Assembly: GCF_016863335.1 (NCBI RefSeq) | Contig: NZ_BOOR01000063.1 | Location: forward strand, 1 to 64,000 | DNA: 64,000 nucleotides | Direction: 5' to 3' | Origin: Planotetraspora thailandica | GTDB lineage: Bacteria; Actinomycetota; Actinomycetes; Streptosporangiales; Streptosporangiaceae | In this document: positions 17,405 through 25,340 of the stretch, one piece after another | Layout of the letters: each line of letters begins with the position of its first letter | Numbering within the stretch: the first letter of the stretch is position 1 | Position numbers and translations under genes: made by a program | Notes under the pieces: model-generated | What the model saw: only the letters and a program-made list of their open reading frames with translations | What the model was told of the DNA's origin: nothing | The model's database searches: none

Positions 17405-18372
17405 CACGCCTCCTCGGCGGCCCGGCCGGTGAGCCGCAGGTGAGCGCGCCGGGCGTGCTCGGGCGGCAGTGCGGCGCGCAGCGCCAGCGCCGCCGCCCCC
17501 GCGGCGCCGTCTCGCGCCGCCACCCACGGGACGCGTTCGCCGAGCTCTGCCCGGACCCTGCGGGCGAGCTCGGTCGGCTCGGTGAGGAGCGAGCCCGCCA
17601 GCACGAGCGGGCCGCCCGGTCCCCTGTCCCGGACCACTTTCGCCGTACGGCACAGCCGCCTGGCCGCCTCCTCGATGATGTCGGCGGCGACCGGGTCGCC
17701 CTGCCGGGCGGCGGTGTCGGCCACGGGGGCGAGCGTGGCCAGCCAGGCCCCTCCCCTGGCGGCGACCTGCTCGTAGACGGCCGCGACGATCGCCGGAACC
17801 AGGTCGTCAGGCCCGCCCTCCGCGGCGCCGAGCACGGCCTCGGCGACCAGCTCGACCAGCATGGTCGGGGCCGTGCGACCGTCCAGGGCGGTCAATGCCC
17901 GGGTGAGGGCGTGGCGCCCGATCCAGACGCCGGAGCCCTCGTCGCCGAGGAGCCAGCCGAGCCCGTCGGCGCGCCGGACGACCCGGCGGTCCTCGATCCG
18001 GGCCGCCACCGCGCCCGTGCCCGCGACCAGCACGGTGCCGTCGGGGTCGGGCACGGCTCCGGTGAAGGCGACGAGCATGTCGGGCACGACGGACGGACGG
18101 CCGGGGAGCCGCGCCGCCCGCCACGCGCCGGCGGCCAGGGCGTCGGCGCGGGCCGTCCCGGCCAGGCCGACGACTCCTCCGGCGACGCGGGACCGGTCGA
18201 GGTCGCCGAGCGCCGATTCGATCGCCGCGAGGAGGCCGCCGGCCGGGTCGGCGGCGGACAGCGCGTTGGCGCCGCCCGCCCGCCCGCGGCCGGCGATCTC
18301 TCCCGTCTCCCGGGCGACGACGCAGCGGGTGCTCGTCCCACCCCCGTCGACCCCGACGAACAGCGCCGTCAC
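17404..18372 (-). CDS. BadF/BadG-type ATPase, probable N-acetylglucosamine/MurNAc kinase
   Basis: A 322-residue ASKHA-fold kinase of the BadF/BadG/BcrA/BcrD family. The phosphate-1 motif is FVGVDGGGTSTRCVV, the second is VLVAGTGAVA, and GWLLGDEGSGVWIGRHAL is the family's hallmark. The group includes eukaryotic GlcNAc kinase and clostridial MurK, which phosphorylates MurNAc and GlcNAc. Because a PTS transporter is absent here and MurQ needs MurNAc-6-phosphate, this enzyme is the natural supplier. GTG 18372 follows a GAAGGGG ribosome site. It heads the kinase-nagZ-regulator unit. Confidence 0.88.
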   Translation of the reverse strand: MTALFVGVDGGGTSTRCVVARETGEIAGRGRAGGANALSAADPAGGLLAAIESALGDLDRSRVAGGVVGLAGTARADALAAGAWRAARLPGRPSVVPDMLVAFTGAVPDPDGTVLVAGTGAVAARIEDRRVVRRADGLGWLLGDEGSGVWIGRHALTRALTALDGRTAPTMLVELVAEAVLGAAEGGPDDLVPAIVAAVYEQVAARGGAWLATLAPVADTAARQGDPVAADIIEEAARRLCRTAKVVRDRGPGGPLVLAGSLLTEPTELARRVRAELGERVPWVAARDGAAGAAALALRAALPPEHARRAHLRLTGRAAEEA

Positions 18373-18408
18373 GACCGCCCCTTCACGCCTCTGCCGTACG
18401 CGTAGATT

Positions 18409-18447
18409 GCTTTCGACAAAGTACAAGAAAGCGAAGATTTTCTACAA
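18409..18447 (-). promoter_or_regulatory. Promoter of the kinase-nagZ unit with an inverted repeat
   Basis: On the minus strand a -35-like TTGTAG (18442-18447) and a -10-like TACTTT (18418-18423) are separated by 18 bases. A perfect inverted repeat, gctttc-N12-gaaagc (18409-18432), spans the -10 and the predicted start point, about 40 bases before GTG 18372. It is a candidate operator for the RpiR protein. The elements were found by eye. Confidence 0.5.
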
Positions 18448-18464
18448 CGGACGGCGGCGGGGCG

Positions 18465-18689
18465 TCACTTGGAGTGGTCGGCGAGATCCGCGAGGTCGAC
18501 CGCCATCCGGAAGATGCGGTTGCGGCCGAGGTCGCCGATCGTCTTGATGTTGAACGCCTGCCTGAGCAGGTCGGCGTCCTTCTCGCTGATGCCGGACATG
18601 GCGGAGACCGGCGCCTTCATCAGCTCGGTCAGGCTCATGTTCTCGTACTTCCGATCGAGCAGCTTCGCCAGATCCGCTGTGACAGTCAT
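18465..18689 (-). CDS. Small helix-hairpin-helix-like protein, function unknown
   Basis: A 74-residue soluble protein. ISEKDADLLRQAFNIKTIGDLG looks like a helix-hairpin-helix (DUF4332-type) segment; the N-terminus VTADLAKLLDRKYENMSLTELMKA is helical. ATG 18689 is preceded by AGGGGGGA. No close functional relative is recognised and the neighbours give no clear hint; it follows the two dehydrogenase-type subunit genes on the same strand after about 98 bases, where a molybdenum subunit would normally be found. Confidence 0.7.
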   Translation of the reverse strand: MTVTADLAKLLDRKYENMSLTELMKAPVSAMSGISEKDADLLRQAFNIKTIGDLGRNRIFRMAVDLADLADHSK

Positions 18690-18787
18690 GGAGTCCCCCC
18701 TCGACGTCGGGCCATCGCCCGTACCATCTGAGGTGCCCAAACGGCCCGATATCTATGCAAAAGCGGTCATATGACGTGTGGCGGCGG

Positions 18788-19771
18788 TCATCGGGCCTCT
18801 ACGAGATCGATCAGCGTGCGGACCAGCACGTTGGCCGCAAGGGGCACCTTGAACGCGTTGCGCTCCAGAGGCCGCGCCTGGGCCATCTCCAGTCCGGCGG
18901 CCCGGGTGAACGCCGCCTCGGTGGCAGGCCCGCCGCACAGCTCCGCCTCGGCCAGCTCGGCTCTCCAGGGCACGTGGGCCACCCCGCCGAGGGCGATCCT
19001 GCAGTCCCTGACCATGCCGTCGGCGACGTCCAGGGCCGCCGCCACCGACACGACCGCGAACGCGAACGAGGCGCGGTCCCTGACCTTGCGGTAGCGGGAG
19101 CGCGCGCCGAACGCGAGCGGGGGCACCTCGACGGCGGTGACCAGTTCCCCGGGCTCGAGCACCGTGTCGCGCTCAGGCCGGTCTCCAGGCAGCCGGTGGA
19201 AGCCGGGCATCGGCACCTGGCGGGAGCCACCGGGCCCCTCGATGTGCACCACCGCGCCGAGCGCGGCCAGCGGCACCGCCATGTCCGACGGGTGGGTCGC
19301 CACGCAGGCGTCGGAATGGCCGAGCACGGCCAGGTTGCGGTGCTCACCCCGCCTGGCGGGGCAGCCCGAGCCGGGTTCGCGTTTGTTGCAGGGCTTGGTG
19401 ACGTCCTGGAAGTAGGCGCAGCGGGTGCGCTGGAGCAGGTTGCCCGCCACGGTCGCCATGTTGCGGATCTGGCCGGACGCGCCCGCGACGACCGCCTGGG
19501 CGAGCATGGGGTGGCGCCGCCGTACCCGTGAGTCCGCGGCGAGGTCGCTGTTGCGCACCCCGGCGCCGATCAGCAGACCGCCCTCCTCCGTCTCCTCGAT
19601 CCGGTCGAAGGGGAGCCTGGTGACGTCGACCAGGACTGCGGGCGTGGCCACCCCGAGCCGCATCAGATCGACCAGGTTGGTGCCGCCGCCGAGATAGGCG
19701 GCGTCGCCGGCGGCGCAGACGGCCACGGCCGAGCGCACGTCGGCGGCGCGTTCGTAGGTGAAGGGTCTCAT
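18788..19771 (-). CDS. Xanthine-dehydrogenase-type FAD-binding subunit (YagS/PaoB-like)
   Basis: Medium subunit of a molybdenum hydroxylase, 327 residues. FAD-binding motifs [12 protein letters not shown] and [21 protein letters not shown] are clear. A cysteine-rich insert, with Cys in RTRCAYF, KPCNKR, GSGCPAR and [11 protein letters not shown], matches the [4Fe-4S] insertion of YagS/PaoB and 4-hydroxybenzoyl-CoA reductase medium subunits. The ATG overlaps the stop of the 2Fe-2S subunit gene. The large Mo-cofactor subunit that should follow is not in this window. Confidence 0.9.
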   Translation of the reverse strand: MRPFTYERAADVRSAVAVCAAGDAAYLGGGTNLVDLMRLGVATPAVLVDVTRLPFDRIEETEEGGLLIGAGVRNSDLAADSRVRRRHPMLAQAVVAGASGQIRNMATVAGNLLQRTRCAYFQDVTKPCNKREPGSGCPARRGEHRNLAVLGHSDACVATHPSDMAVPLAALGAVVHIEGPGGSRQVPMPGFHRLPGDRPERDTVLEPGELVTAVEVPPLAFGARSRYRKVRDRASFAFAVVSVAAALDVADGMVRDCRIALGGVAHVPWRAELAEAELCGGPATEAAFTRAAGLEMAQARPLERNAFKVPLAANVLVRTLIDLVEAR

Positions 19772-20307
19772 GCGCCCACCTGCCTGATCGCCGCGACGAT
19801 GTTGACGTAGGCCCCGCAGCGGCACAGGTTGCCGCTCATGCGCTCACGGATCTCGTCGTCGTCGAGTACGGGCCGGCCCGCCACGTCGGCCGTGACCGCG
19901 CTCGGCCACCCGTCGGCCACCTCGGCCAGCATCCCGACCGCCGAGCAGAGCTGGCCGGGGGTGCAGTAGCCGCACTGGAAGGCGTCCGTCTCGATGAACG
20001 CCGACTGCAGCGGATGGAGCGTATCGCCCGCCGCCAGACCCTCGACCGTGGTGATCCGCCTGTCGTCCAGGGTCACGGTCAGCGTCAGGCACGATTTGAC
20101 CCGCCTGCCGTCCACCAGCACCGTGCACGCTCCGCACTGCCCGTGGTCGCACCCCTTCTTGGCCCCGGTGAGGGCCAGGTGCTCGCGCAGGGTGTCCAGA
20201 AGCGTCTCGCGGGTGTCGACCGTGACGGGACGGCTTTCCCCGTTGACCGACAGCGTGACGTCCACGGTTACGGGATCGTCGAAGCCCGTGTCCTTCAGCT
20301 CACTCAC
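19768..20307 (-). CDS. Xanthine-dehydrogenase-type 2Fe-2S subunit (YagT/CoxS-like)
   Basis: Small iron-sulfur subunit of a molybdenum hydroxylase, 179 residues. The plant-type cluster is [16 protein letters not shown] with a later C in VKSCLTL; the second cluster uses CGYCTPGQL and [11 protein letters not shown], as usual. No twin-arginine signal is apparent, in contrast to periplasmic PaoA. GTG 20307 is chosen because the conserved region starts soon after. It would pass electrons between the missing Mo subunit and the FAD subunit encoded next. Confidence 0.92.
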   Translation of the reverse strand: MSELKDTGFDDPVTVDVTLSVNGESRPVTVDTRETLLDTLREHLALTGAKKGCDHGQCGACTVLVDGRRVKSCLTLTVTLDDRRITTVEGLAAGDTLHPLQSAFIETDAFQCGYCTPGQLCSAVGMLAEVADGWPSAVTADVAGRPVLDDDEIRERMSGNLCRCGAYVNIVAAIRQVGA

Positions 20308-20429
20308 GGGGGCTGCCGTACCCGGTGATCCGGCTGCCCAATGCCGCGGCCTGTGTGCGAAATCACCATACTTTGCCCATAAAGGCATATAAGGTGCATA
20401 AAGGTACATCAGGAAAGGTGCGCACCGTC

Positions 20430-20672
20430 ATGCGACATCTCGGCGAGCAGGCCGTATTCGAGATCGACCTCACTCTGGAGGAGGCTCGGCGCCGCGCGGA
20501 GGTGGTCGCCGCCCTCGGGCCGGCCTGGGACCCGATGGAGGCCATGCGCGAGGAGGAGGCGGCCTACGACGCCCTCTACTCGAACCTCGACGCCGGCCAG
20601 CGGGAAACCTACGACATGCTCGTGTCGGCCGGAGTGCTGCCTCGGCGGAAGTCGGGCCATGCTGCCGATTGA
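20430..20672 (+). CDS. Hypothetical small protein
   Basis: An 80-residue acidic, helical protein: VFEIDLTLEEARRRAEVVAALGPAWDPMEAMREEE with a C-terminal LPRRKSGHAAD. No family is recognised. ATG 20430 and GTG 20418 are both possible starts; AGGAAAGG lies just before. Its end overlaps the next gene by 14 bases, so the two small genes are probably one unit. The upstream DNA has a series of cataaagg-like repeats (about 20378-20405) that could contain its promoter. Confidence 0.6.
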   Translation: MRHLGEQAVFEIDLTLEEARRRAEVVAALGPAWDPMEAMREEEAAYDALYSNLDAGQRETYDMLVSAGVLPRRKSGHAAD

Positions 20673-20889
20673 CCCCCACGCCGACCTGGGCCGCAGGGCC
20701 TGGGTCTCCTGCCCCGGCTGCCGCGACGACCAGGACTGCGCCGAGTGCCTGGCGGGTCGCAACTGCCGCGACCACTGGCGCTACCTTCTCGGCAACACCG
20801 GCAGTCTTCTTCACGTCCAATGCCCGGGCTGCGCCCACTTGTGGAACCACGAGACCCGTTTTGGGAGTGGTCCCGCGCGGGGGCGTTGA
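20659..20889 (+). CDS. Small cysteine-rich (zinc-ribbon-like) protein
   Basis: A 76-residue protein with paired cysteines: CPGC at about 18-21, CAEC and C in NCRDHW, and CPGC at about 55-58. The spacing suggests one or two zinc-binding knuckles. There is no membrane segment. It overlaps the preceding small gene by 14 bases and is followed by a strong terminator. Function is unknown; nucleic-acid or protein binding would be usual for such folds. Confidence 0.65.
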   Translation: MLPIDPHADLGRRAWVSCPGCRDDQDCAECLAGRNCRDHWRYLLGNTGSLLHVQCPGCAHLWNHETRFGSGPARGR

Positions 20890-20960
20890 TCACGTGTGCC
20901 GGGCACCCGGGTGCGGCCTGGTCCTCGGCCCGGTTTTCAGCTCGGTGCGGTGATCGGAAA

Positions 20961-20988
20961 GGGACGGCGCCCGGGCGGACGCCGTCCC
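20961..20988. terminator. Hairpin terminator between convergent genes
   Basis: A perfect 9-bp stem, gggacggcg (20961-20969) with cgccgtccc (20980-20988) around a 10-base loop, separates the zinc-ribbon gene from the LVIVD gene. It can act in both directions. Confidence 0.7.
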
Positions 20989-21012
20989 TCGCAGTCCGAA
21001 ACGGACCGTTGA

Positions 21013-22392
21013 TCAGCGGGTGAACGAACCCTGGGTCTGCACGTTCAGCCGGTCGAACCGTACCTTCTGCGCGGGGGTGGCGCGCCAGTCATTGATCTTG
21101 ATGACGTCGAAGCCCCGGTTGAAGTCGCTGGCGTAGACGTATCCGTTGTAGTAGTACGCGGACCAGAACCCGCCGGAGCCCTCAGCAGCCGGGCCGCGCT
21201 CGAAGTACCCGATCTCCTTCGGGTGCGCCGAGTCGGTGAAGTCCCAGATCGAGGCGCCGCCCTGGTACCACGCCTGGACCATGAGGTCGCGGCCCTTCAC
21301 CGGGATGAGCGAGCCGTTGTGCGCGACGCAGTTCTCCGTGTCCGCCTGGTAGCGGGGGATCTTGAAGTAGCTCTTGAAGACGAGCTTGCCGTGCTTGATG
21401 TCGTAGATGGCGTCGGCGCCGCGGTTGGGCCCGACGGCCTCGTTGCAGGTGGCCGCGCCGCCGCCGCCGAGCTCGTCGGTGAAGACGACCTTGGTGCCGG
21501 CGTTGTTGAACGTCGCCGAGTGCCAGAACGCGAAGTTCGGGTCGGTGGTACGGGCCGTCACCTTCGGCTTCTCGGGGTCACGGATGTCGAACAGCACGCC
21601 GTCGCCCATGCAGGCGCCGGCCGCGATGCCCTTCTCCGCGTAGACCGTGATGTCGTGGCAGCCGCTCGTGGGCACGAGCAGGCCCGGCTGGGTCTCGTTG
21701 CCGCCGTCGGGGAAGACGACCGGGGTGGCCACCACGGACGCCTGGGTCGGCTTCTTCAGCGGCACCTTGACGATCGAGATCTTGTCGTGGGGCGGCTGGC
21801 AGTCGGGGAAGCTCGCCGACGGGCTGTAGGACGAGATGTACAGGTAGACGTTGTGCCGCTTCTTGTCCGGCACCAGCGTGTGCGTGTGGGAACCGCAGCT
21901 CGTCTCGACCGACTTGATGTACTTCGGGTTCGCCTTGTCGCTGACGTCGAAGATGCGGATGCCCTCCCACGACTCCTTGACCGACGCCGGCTGCCCGACG
22001 CTGGAACAGGAGTCGTCGTTGCGCGAGGAGTCGACCGAGGCGAACAGCAGGTCGCCGTAGACCGACAGGTCCATCTGGGAGCCGGGACACACGACGGAGC
22101 TGACGACGGACGTCTTCTTCGGGTTCTTGATGTTGTAGATCGAGAATCCGCCGTAGTTGCCAACGTAGGCGTAGTCGCCCTGGAACGCGATGTCGGTGTT
22201 GATGGTGGCTGCGATCGAGGCCGGCTTGGGCACGTTGGTGACGTGCTCGACGTTCGCGCTGTGGACGATCTCGTCGGTGCCGGGTATGTCCGCGGCCTGT
22301 ACGGGCATCGCCGGCAGCGTCAGCGCCGCCGCCATGCCGGCCAGGACGAGTAATCGCCTGGCGGGGCCGCCTCTTCTGAGGATGGACGTCAC
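21013..22392 (-). CDS. Secreted LVIVD-repeat beta-propeller protein
   Basis: A 459-residue exported protein. The signal peptide runs RRLLVLAGMAAALTLPAMPVQA after a basic N-terminus. The mature part has repeated strands such as YAYVGNYGGFSIYNI, WEGIRIFDVSD, MVQAWYQGGASIWDF and YVYASDFNRGFDVIKI, the pattern of LVIVD repeats that form a propeller. Conserved Cys and His residues (CGSHTHTL, CHDITVY, WHSATF, VAHNGSL) may bind metal or form disulfides. GTG 22392 follows GGGAGGG; an ATG 45 bases upstream is possible. It is divergent from a DUF305 gene. Confidence 0.85.
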   Translation of the reverse strand: MTSILRRGGPARRLLVLAGMAAALTLPAMPVQAADIPGTDEIVHSANVEHVTNVPKPASIAATINTDIAFQGDYAYVGNYGGFSIYNIKNPKKTSVVSSVVCPGSQMDLSVYGDLLFASVDSSRNDDSCSSVGQPASVKESWEGIRIFDVSDKANPKYIKSVETSCGSHTHTLVPDKKRHNVYLYISSYSPSASFPDCQPPHDKISIVKVPLKKPTQASVVATPVVFPDGGNETQPGLLVPTSGCHDITVYAEKGIAAGACMGDGVLFDIRDPEKPKVTARTTDPNFAFWHSATFNNAGTKVVFTDELGGGGAATCNEAVGPNRGADAIYDIKHGKLVFKSYFKIPRYQADTENCVAHNGSLIPVKGRDLMVQAWYQGGASIWDFTDSAHPKEIGYFERGPAAEGSGGFWSAYYYNGYVYASDFNRGFDVIKINDWRATPAQKVRFDRLNVQTQGSFTR

Positions 22393-22522
22393 GCAGGACC
22401 CTCCCTTGTCGAATTCATCCAGATGACGAAACTTCATCGGATCGACACCCGGACGGGAATTTGTACGCCATCCTGACTGATCTCGGTAATTTGATCAACA
22501 TATTGTCTTTTCCTGATTTTCC

Positions 22523-22549
22523 ATAACTTGTTATCGTGCCAGGGCACGA
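22523..22549. promoter_or_regulatory. Two adjoining palindromes upstream of the DUF305 gene
   Basis: ataac-tt-gttat (22523-22534) and tcgtgcc-ag-ggcacga (22534-22549) are both perfect inverted repeats with two-base centres. They lie 20-50 bases before the DUF305 start and within the divergent promoter region shared with the LVIVD gene. They may bind a regulator; the second could also fold in RNA. Confidence 0.45.
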
Positions 22550-22570
22550 ACGAAGATCAATGGAGGTCGG

Positions 22571-23197
22571 GTGCGCGTCGCAGTTCTCACCGTCGCCGGC
22601 TTGGCCGTGCTGGCCCTGGCAGGTTGTTCCGGCAACTCGGCGGCGGCCCCGCCGCAGTCCACCGCCCCGGTGATCGCACCGGGCAAACCGGGAGAGCCGG
22701 CCCGGACACTCGACCCGTCGGAGGCGGTCACGGCCGTGCCGACGCCCGCCGCGAACGCCGCCGACGTGCGGTTCATGCAGGACATGATCGTTCATCACCG
22801 CCAGGCCCTCGACATGAGCGACCTGGCCGCCTCACACGCGGCCTCCGACGGCATCAAACGCATGGCCGCGCGCATCTCCGACACGCAGGGGCCGGAGATC
22901 TCCGCGATGACCCGCTGGCTGGAGCAGCAGGAACAGCAGGTGCCCGACGCACACCACGCCCAGCACACCGACATGCCCGGCATGGCGACGCCGGAGCAGT
23001 TGGACGCCCTACGCGCGGCGAGGGGATCGGAATTCGACCGGCTCTACGTCCAGTTGATGATCGCCCATCACATGGGGGCCGTCACCATGGCGTCCGAGGA
23101 AATCCAGAAGGGGTCCCACATCATCGTGCAGGAACTCGCGGAGGACATTTCGGTCACCCAAACCGCCGAAATAAATCGCCTCCGCCTCCTCAAATAA
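22571..23197 (+). CDS. DUF305 family lipoprotein
   Basis: A 208-residue exported lipoprotein. The signal VAVLTVAGLAVLALAGCSG has Cys19 at the lipobox, then a Pro/Ala-rich linker, then the DUF305 domain with FMQDMIVHHRQALDM and YVQLMIAHHMGAVTM, the two His-rich helices of this ferritin-like metal-binding family. The stretch DAHHAQHTDMPGM between them is also His/Met rich, as seen in copper-related members. GTG 22571 follows GGAGGT. DUF305 and LVIVD genes often stand together in actinomycetes, which suggests a shared extracellular, perhaps metal-linked role. Confidence 0.88.
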   Translation: MRVAVLTVAGLAVLALAGCSGNSAAAPPQSTAPVIAPGKPGEPARTLDPSEAVTAVPTPAANAADVRFMQDMIVHHRQALDMSDLAASHAASDGIKRMAARISDTQGPEISAMTRWLEQQEQQVPDAHHAQHTDMPGMATPEQLDALRAARGSEFDRLYVQLMIAHHMGAVTMASEEIQKGSHIIVQELAEDISVTQTAEINRLRLLK

Positions 23198-23271
23198 CCC
23201 CATTTACCCCAGTAATTACCCCATTTAGCCTTTTTGCCCAATTCCCCAGCACGACCCGCCAGACCCTTGTG

Positions 23272-23568
23272 GTGATCATGCAGAAGTTCGCCGGCACCCC
23301 TCGTGGCCTGCGGCTTCGCAAGTCGTGATCATGCAGAAGTTCGGCCACACCACGCCTCACCTGCGGATTCCCTTCCCGTGATCATGCACTTTCCAGGTGC
23401 ATGATCACGGGCGGCGTTTTCGCAGGCCGGGCCGTGACCCCTCGAACTTCTGCATGATCACGACCGCCGTTTCAGCAGGTCAGGCCATGACCGCTCGAAC
23501 TTCTGCATGATCACGCGCGGTGTCTCCGCAGGCCGGGCCGTAACTCGTCGAACTTCTGCATGATCACG
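23272..23568. repeat. 53-bp repeat array with mirror symmetry around a hairpin
   Basis: The core gtgatcatgcagaagttcg occurs on the plus strand at 23272 and 23325, and a shortened copy starts at 23378. Its reverse complement occurs at 23443-23462, 23496-23515 and 23549-23568, plus a shortened copy ending at 23408. Steps are exactly 53 bp in both arms. The arms meet at a 15-bp perfect hairpin (23375-23389 with 23397-23411, 7-base loop), so the array is symmetric about 23393. The 33-bp stretches between cores are also related (ggcctgcgg-type and aaacgcc-type blocks). It fills the gap between the convergent DUF305 and helicase genes. Its nature is not known to me. Confidence 0.85.
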
Positions 23569-23658
23569 GCCAAGACATGAGCCACCAAGACTGGAGCCAC
23601 CAAGAGATGCACCATCAAGACGTGATCACCACCACGTGATCACGACCACGACATGGGG
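23569..23658. repeat. Short direct repeats flanking the 53-bp array
   Basis: After the array come three 15-base units beginning gccaccaagactgga, gccaccaagagatgc and accatcaagacgtga (23581-23625), then two 14-base units acgtgatcaccacc and acgtgatcacgacc (about 23620-23647). GTGATCAC, an 8-bp palindrome related to the array core, recurs. The stretch ends at the helicase stop codon. Confidence 0.6.
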
Positions 23659-25317
23659 TCAGGCGCGGTCGCGGCGGACGGTGACCTTCCTGCCCTTGAT
23701 GGTGGTCCTGCGGAGAGCGTCGATGATCTCCGCCACGGCGTACTCGGGGACCTCGACCAGGGAGAACCTGTCGGCGATCTCGATGGCTCCGATGTCGCGG
23801 CCGTTCACCTTCGTCTCCCCCGCGATGGCGCCCACCAGGTCCTGCGGGCGGATGCGGGCGCTGCGCCCGGCCCCGACGAACAGGCGGGCCATCCCGCTCC
23901 CTGAGGTGCCGCGCCCCCGCCGGTCGTCCCTCGGCCCGGCCTCACGGCGTCCGCGGCTCGGCGACAGGGCGACCTCGGGGATGTCCTCGTCGTCGCCCTC
24001 GGTTCCCGTGGCCTCGTGGGCGAGCTTCACGGCGGCCAGGGCCACTTCCATCACGTCGAACTCGTCGGTCAGGGTCTCGACGACGACGCGGAACCGCTCG
24101 AGGTCGTCTTCCAGGATGCTCTCGTGGATGGCGGCCCGGGTCAGCTCCAGCCGCCGTGCCCGCAGGTCGGCGACGGTGGGGACCTTCTCGATCTGCACGC
24201 GGCTGCGGGTGACCCGCTCGATGGTCTTGAGCATGCGGTGCTCGCGCGGTTCGGCAAGGGTGATCGCCACGCCCTCGCGCCCGGCCCGGCCGACCCGTCC
24301 GATGCGGTGCACGTAGGCCTCGGGAGCCGACGGCACGTCGTAGTTGATCACATGGGTGAGCTGCTCGATGTCGAGGCCGCGGGCCGCGACGTCGGTCGCC
24401 ACGAGCAGGTCGGCCGTGCCGGTGCGCAGGCGCGCCATCACGCGGTCGCGCTGCTCCTGGCCCATCCCGCCGTGCAGGGCCTCGGCGCGGTACCCCCGGC
24501 CGTTGAGCGTCTCGGTCAGCGTGTCGACCTCGTCGCGCGTGCGGCAGAAGACGATCGCGGCCGTCGGCGCCTCCACGTCGAGCACGCGCCCGAGTGCGGC
24601 CGGCTTGTGCGACCGGCTCACGATGTAGGCGCTCTGCCGTACGCGCGGGGTCTCGCCCGTTTCCGCCGGCTCGCGCTCGATCTTGATCCGCACCGGATCG
24701 GACAGGTGCCGGCGCGCCATGCCGTCGATCCGCGGCGGCATGGTGGCCGAGAACAGCACCGTCTGCCGGCCGGCGGGCGTGTCCTGGAGGATCGTGTCGA
24801 TGTCCTCGGCGAAGCCCATGTCGAGCATCTCGTCGGCCTCGTCGAGGACGACCACCCGCAGGTCGCTCAGAGGCAGGGTGCCCCTGCCGATGTGGTCGAG
24901 GGCACGGCCGGGTGTGGCGACCACCACATCGACCCCGCGCTCCAGCGCGCGCAGCTGACGACCGATCGGCTGCCCGCCGTAGATCGGGAGCACCCGCGCA
25001 CCCATGTCGCGGCCGTAGCGGTGCATCGCCTCGCTGACCTGTACGGCGAGCTCGCGCGTGGGGACGAGGATCAGGGCGACCGGACCCGAGGCGGTTCCTT
25101 CGGCGGGCAGGCGCTGGAGCACGGGCAGGGCGAACGCGGCGGTCTTCCCGGTTCCGGTCGCGGCCTGCCCGAGCAGGTCACGCCCTTCGAGGAGCGGCGG
25201 GATCGCCTCCCGCTGGATGGGGGTCGGCTCCTCGTAGCCGAGATCGCCCAGAGCACGCAGGAGCTCCGGGCGTAGCGCCAGATCCGCGAAGCTCGTGGCT
25301 TCGTCGGGCACGTTCAC
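23659..25317 (-). CDS. DEAD-box ATP-dependent RNA helicase (CsdA/DeaD-like)
   Basis: A 552-residue RNA helicase. In order: Q-motif region GYEEPTPIQREAI, motif I ATGTGKTAA, PTRELAVQ, motif II VLDEADEMLD, motif III SATMP, then in the second RecA domain VFCRTRDEV, DVAARGLDI and HRIGRVGRAGREG. After a linker (about 430-470, Arg/Gly-rich) the C-terminus MARLFVGAGRSARIRPQDLV is a DbpA-type RNA-binding domain, as in cold-shock DeaD proteins and their actinobacterial relatives. The start is GTG 25317. A role in ribosome assembly or mRNA turnover is expected from the family. Confidence 0.93.
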   Translation of the reverse strand: MNVPDEATSFADLALRPELLRALGDLGYEEPTPIQREAIPPLLEGRDLLGQAATGTGKTAAFALPVLQRLPAEGTASGPVALILVPTRELAVQVSEAMHRYGRDMGARVLPIYGGQPIGRQLRALERGVDVVVATPGRALDHIGRGTLPLSDLRVVVLDEADEMLDMGFAEDIDTILQDTPAGRQTVLFSATMPPRIDGMARRHLSDPVRIKIEREPAETGETPRVRQSAYIVSRSHKPAALGRVLDVEAPTAAIVFCRTRDEVDTLTETLNGRGYRAEALHGGMGQEQRDRVMARLRTGTADLLVATDVAARGLDIEQLTHVINYDVPSAPEAYVHRIGRVGRAGREGVAITLAEPREHRMLKTIERVTRSRVQIEKVPTVADLRARRLELTRAAIHESILEDDLERFRVVVETLTDEFDVMEVALAAVKLAHEATGTEGDDEDIPEVALSPSRGRREAGPRDDRRGRGTSGSGMARLFVGAGRSARIRPQDLVGAIAGETKVNGRDIGAIEIADRFSLVEVPEYAVAEIIDALRRTTIKGRKVTVRRDRA

Positions 25318-25340
25318 GATGTCGGGCTCCTCTGAGATGG

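Noticed and set aside
20370-20417. Phased cataaagg repeats as an operator array
   Set aside because: The copies are short and irregular and no regulator is adjacent; may simply be a degenerate AT-rich promoter region.
23272-23568. CRISPR array
   Set aside because: Units are in two opposite orientations around a hairpin, the sequences between cores are related to each other instead of unique, and no cas genes are present.
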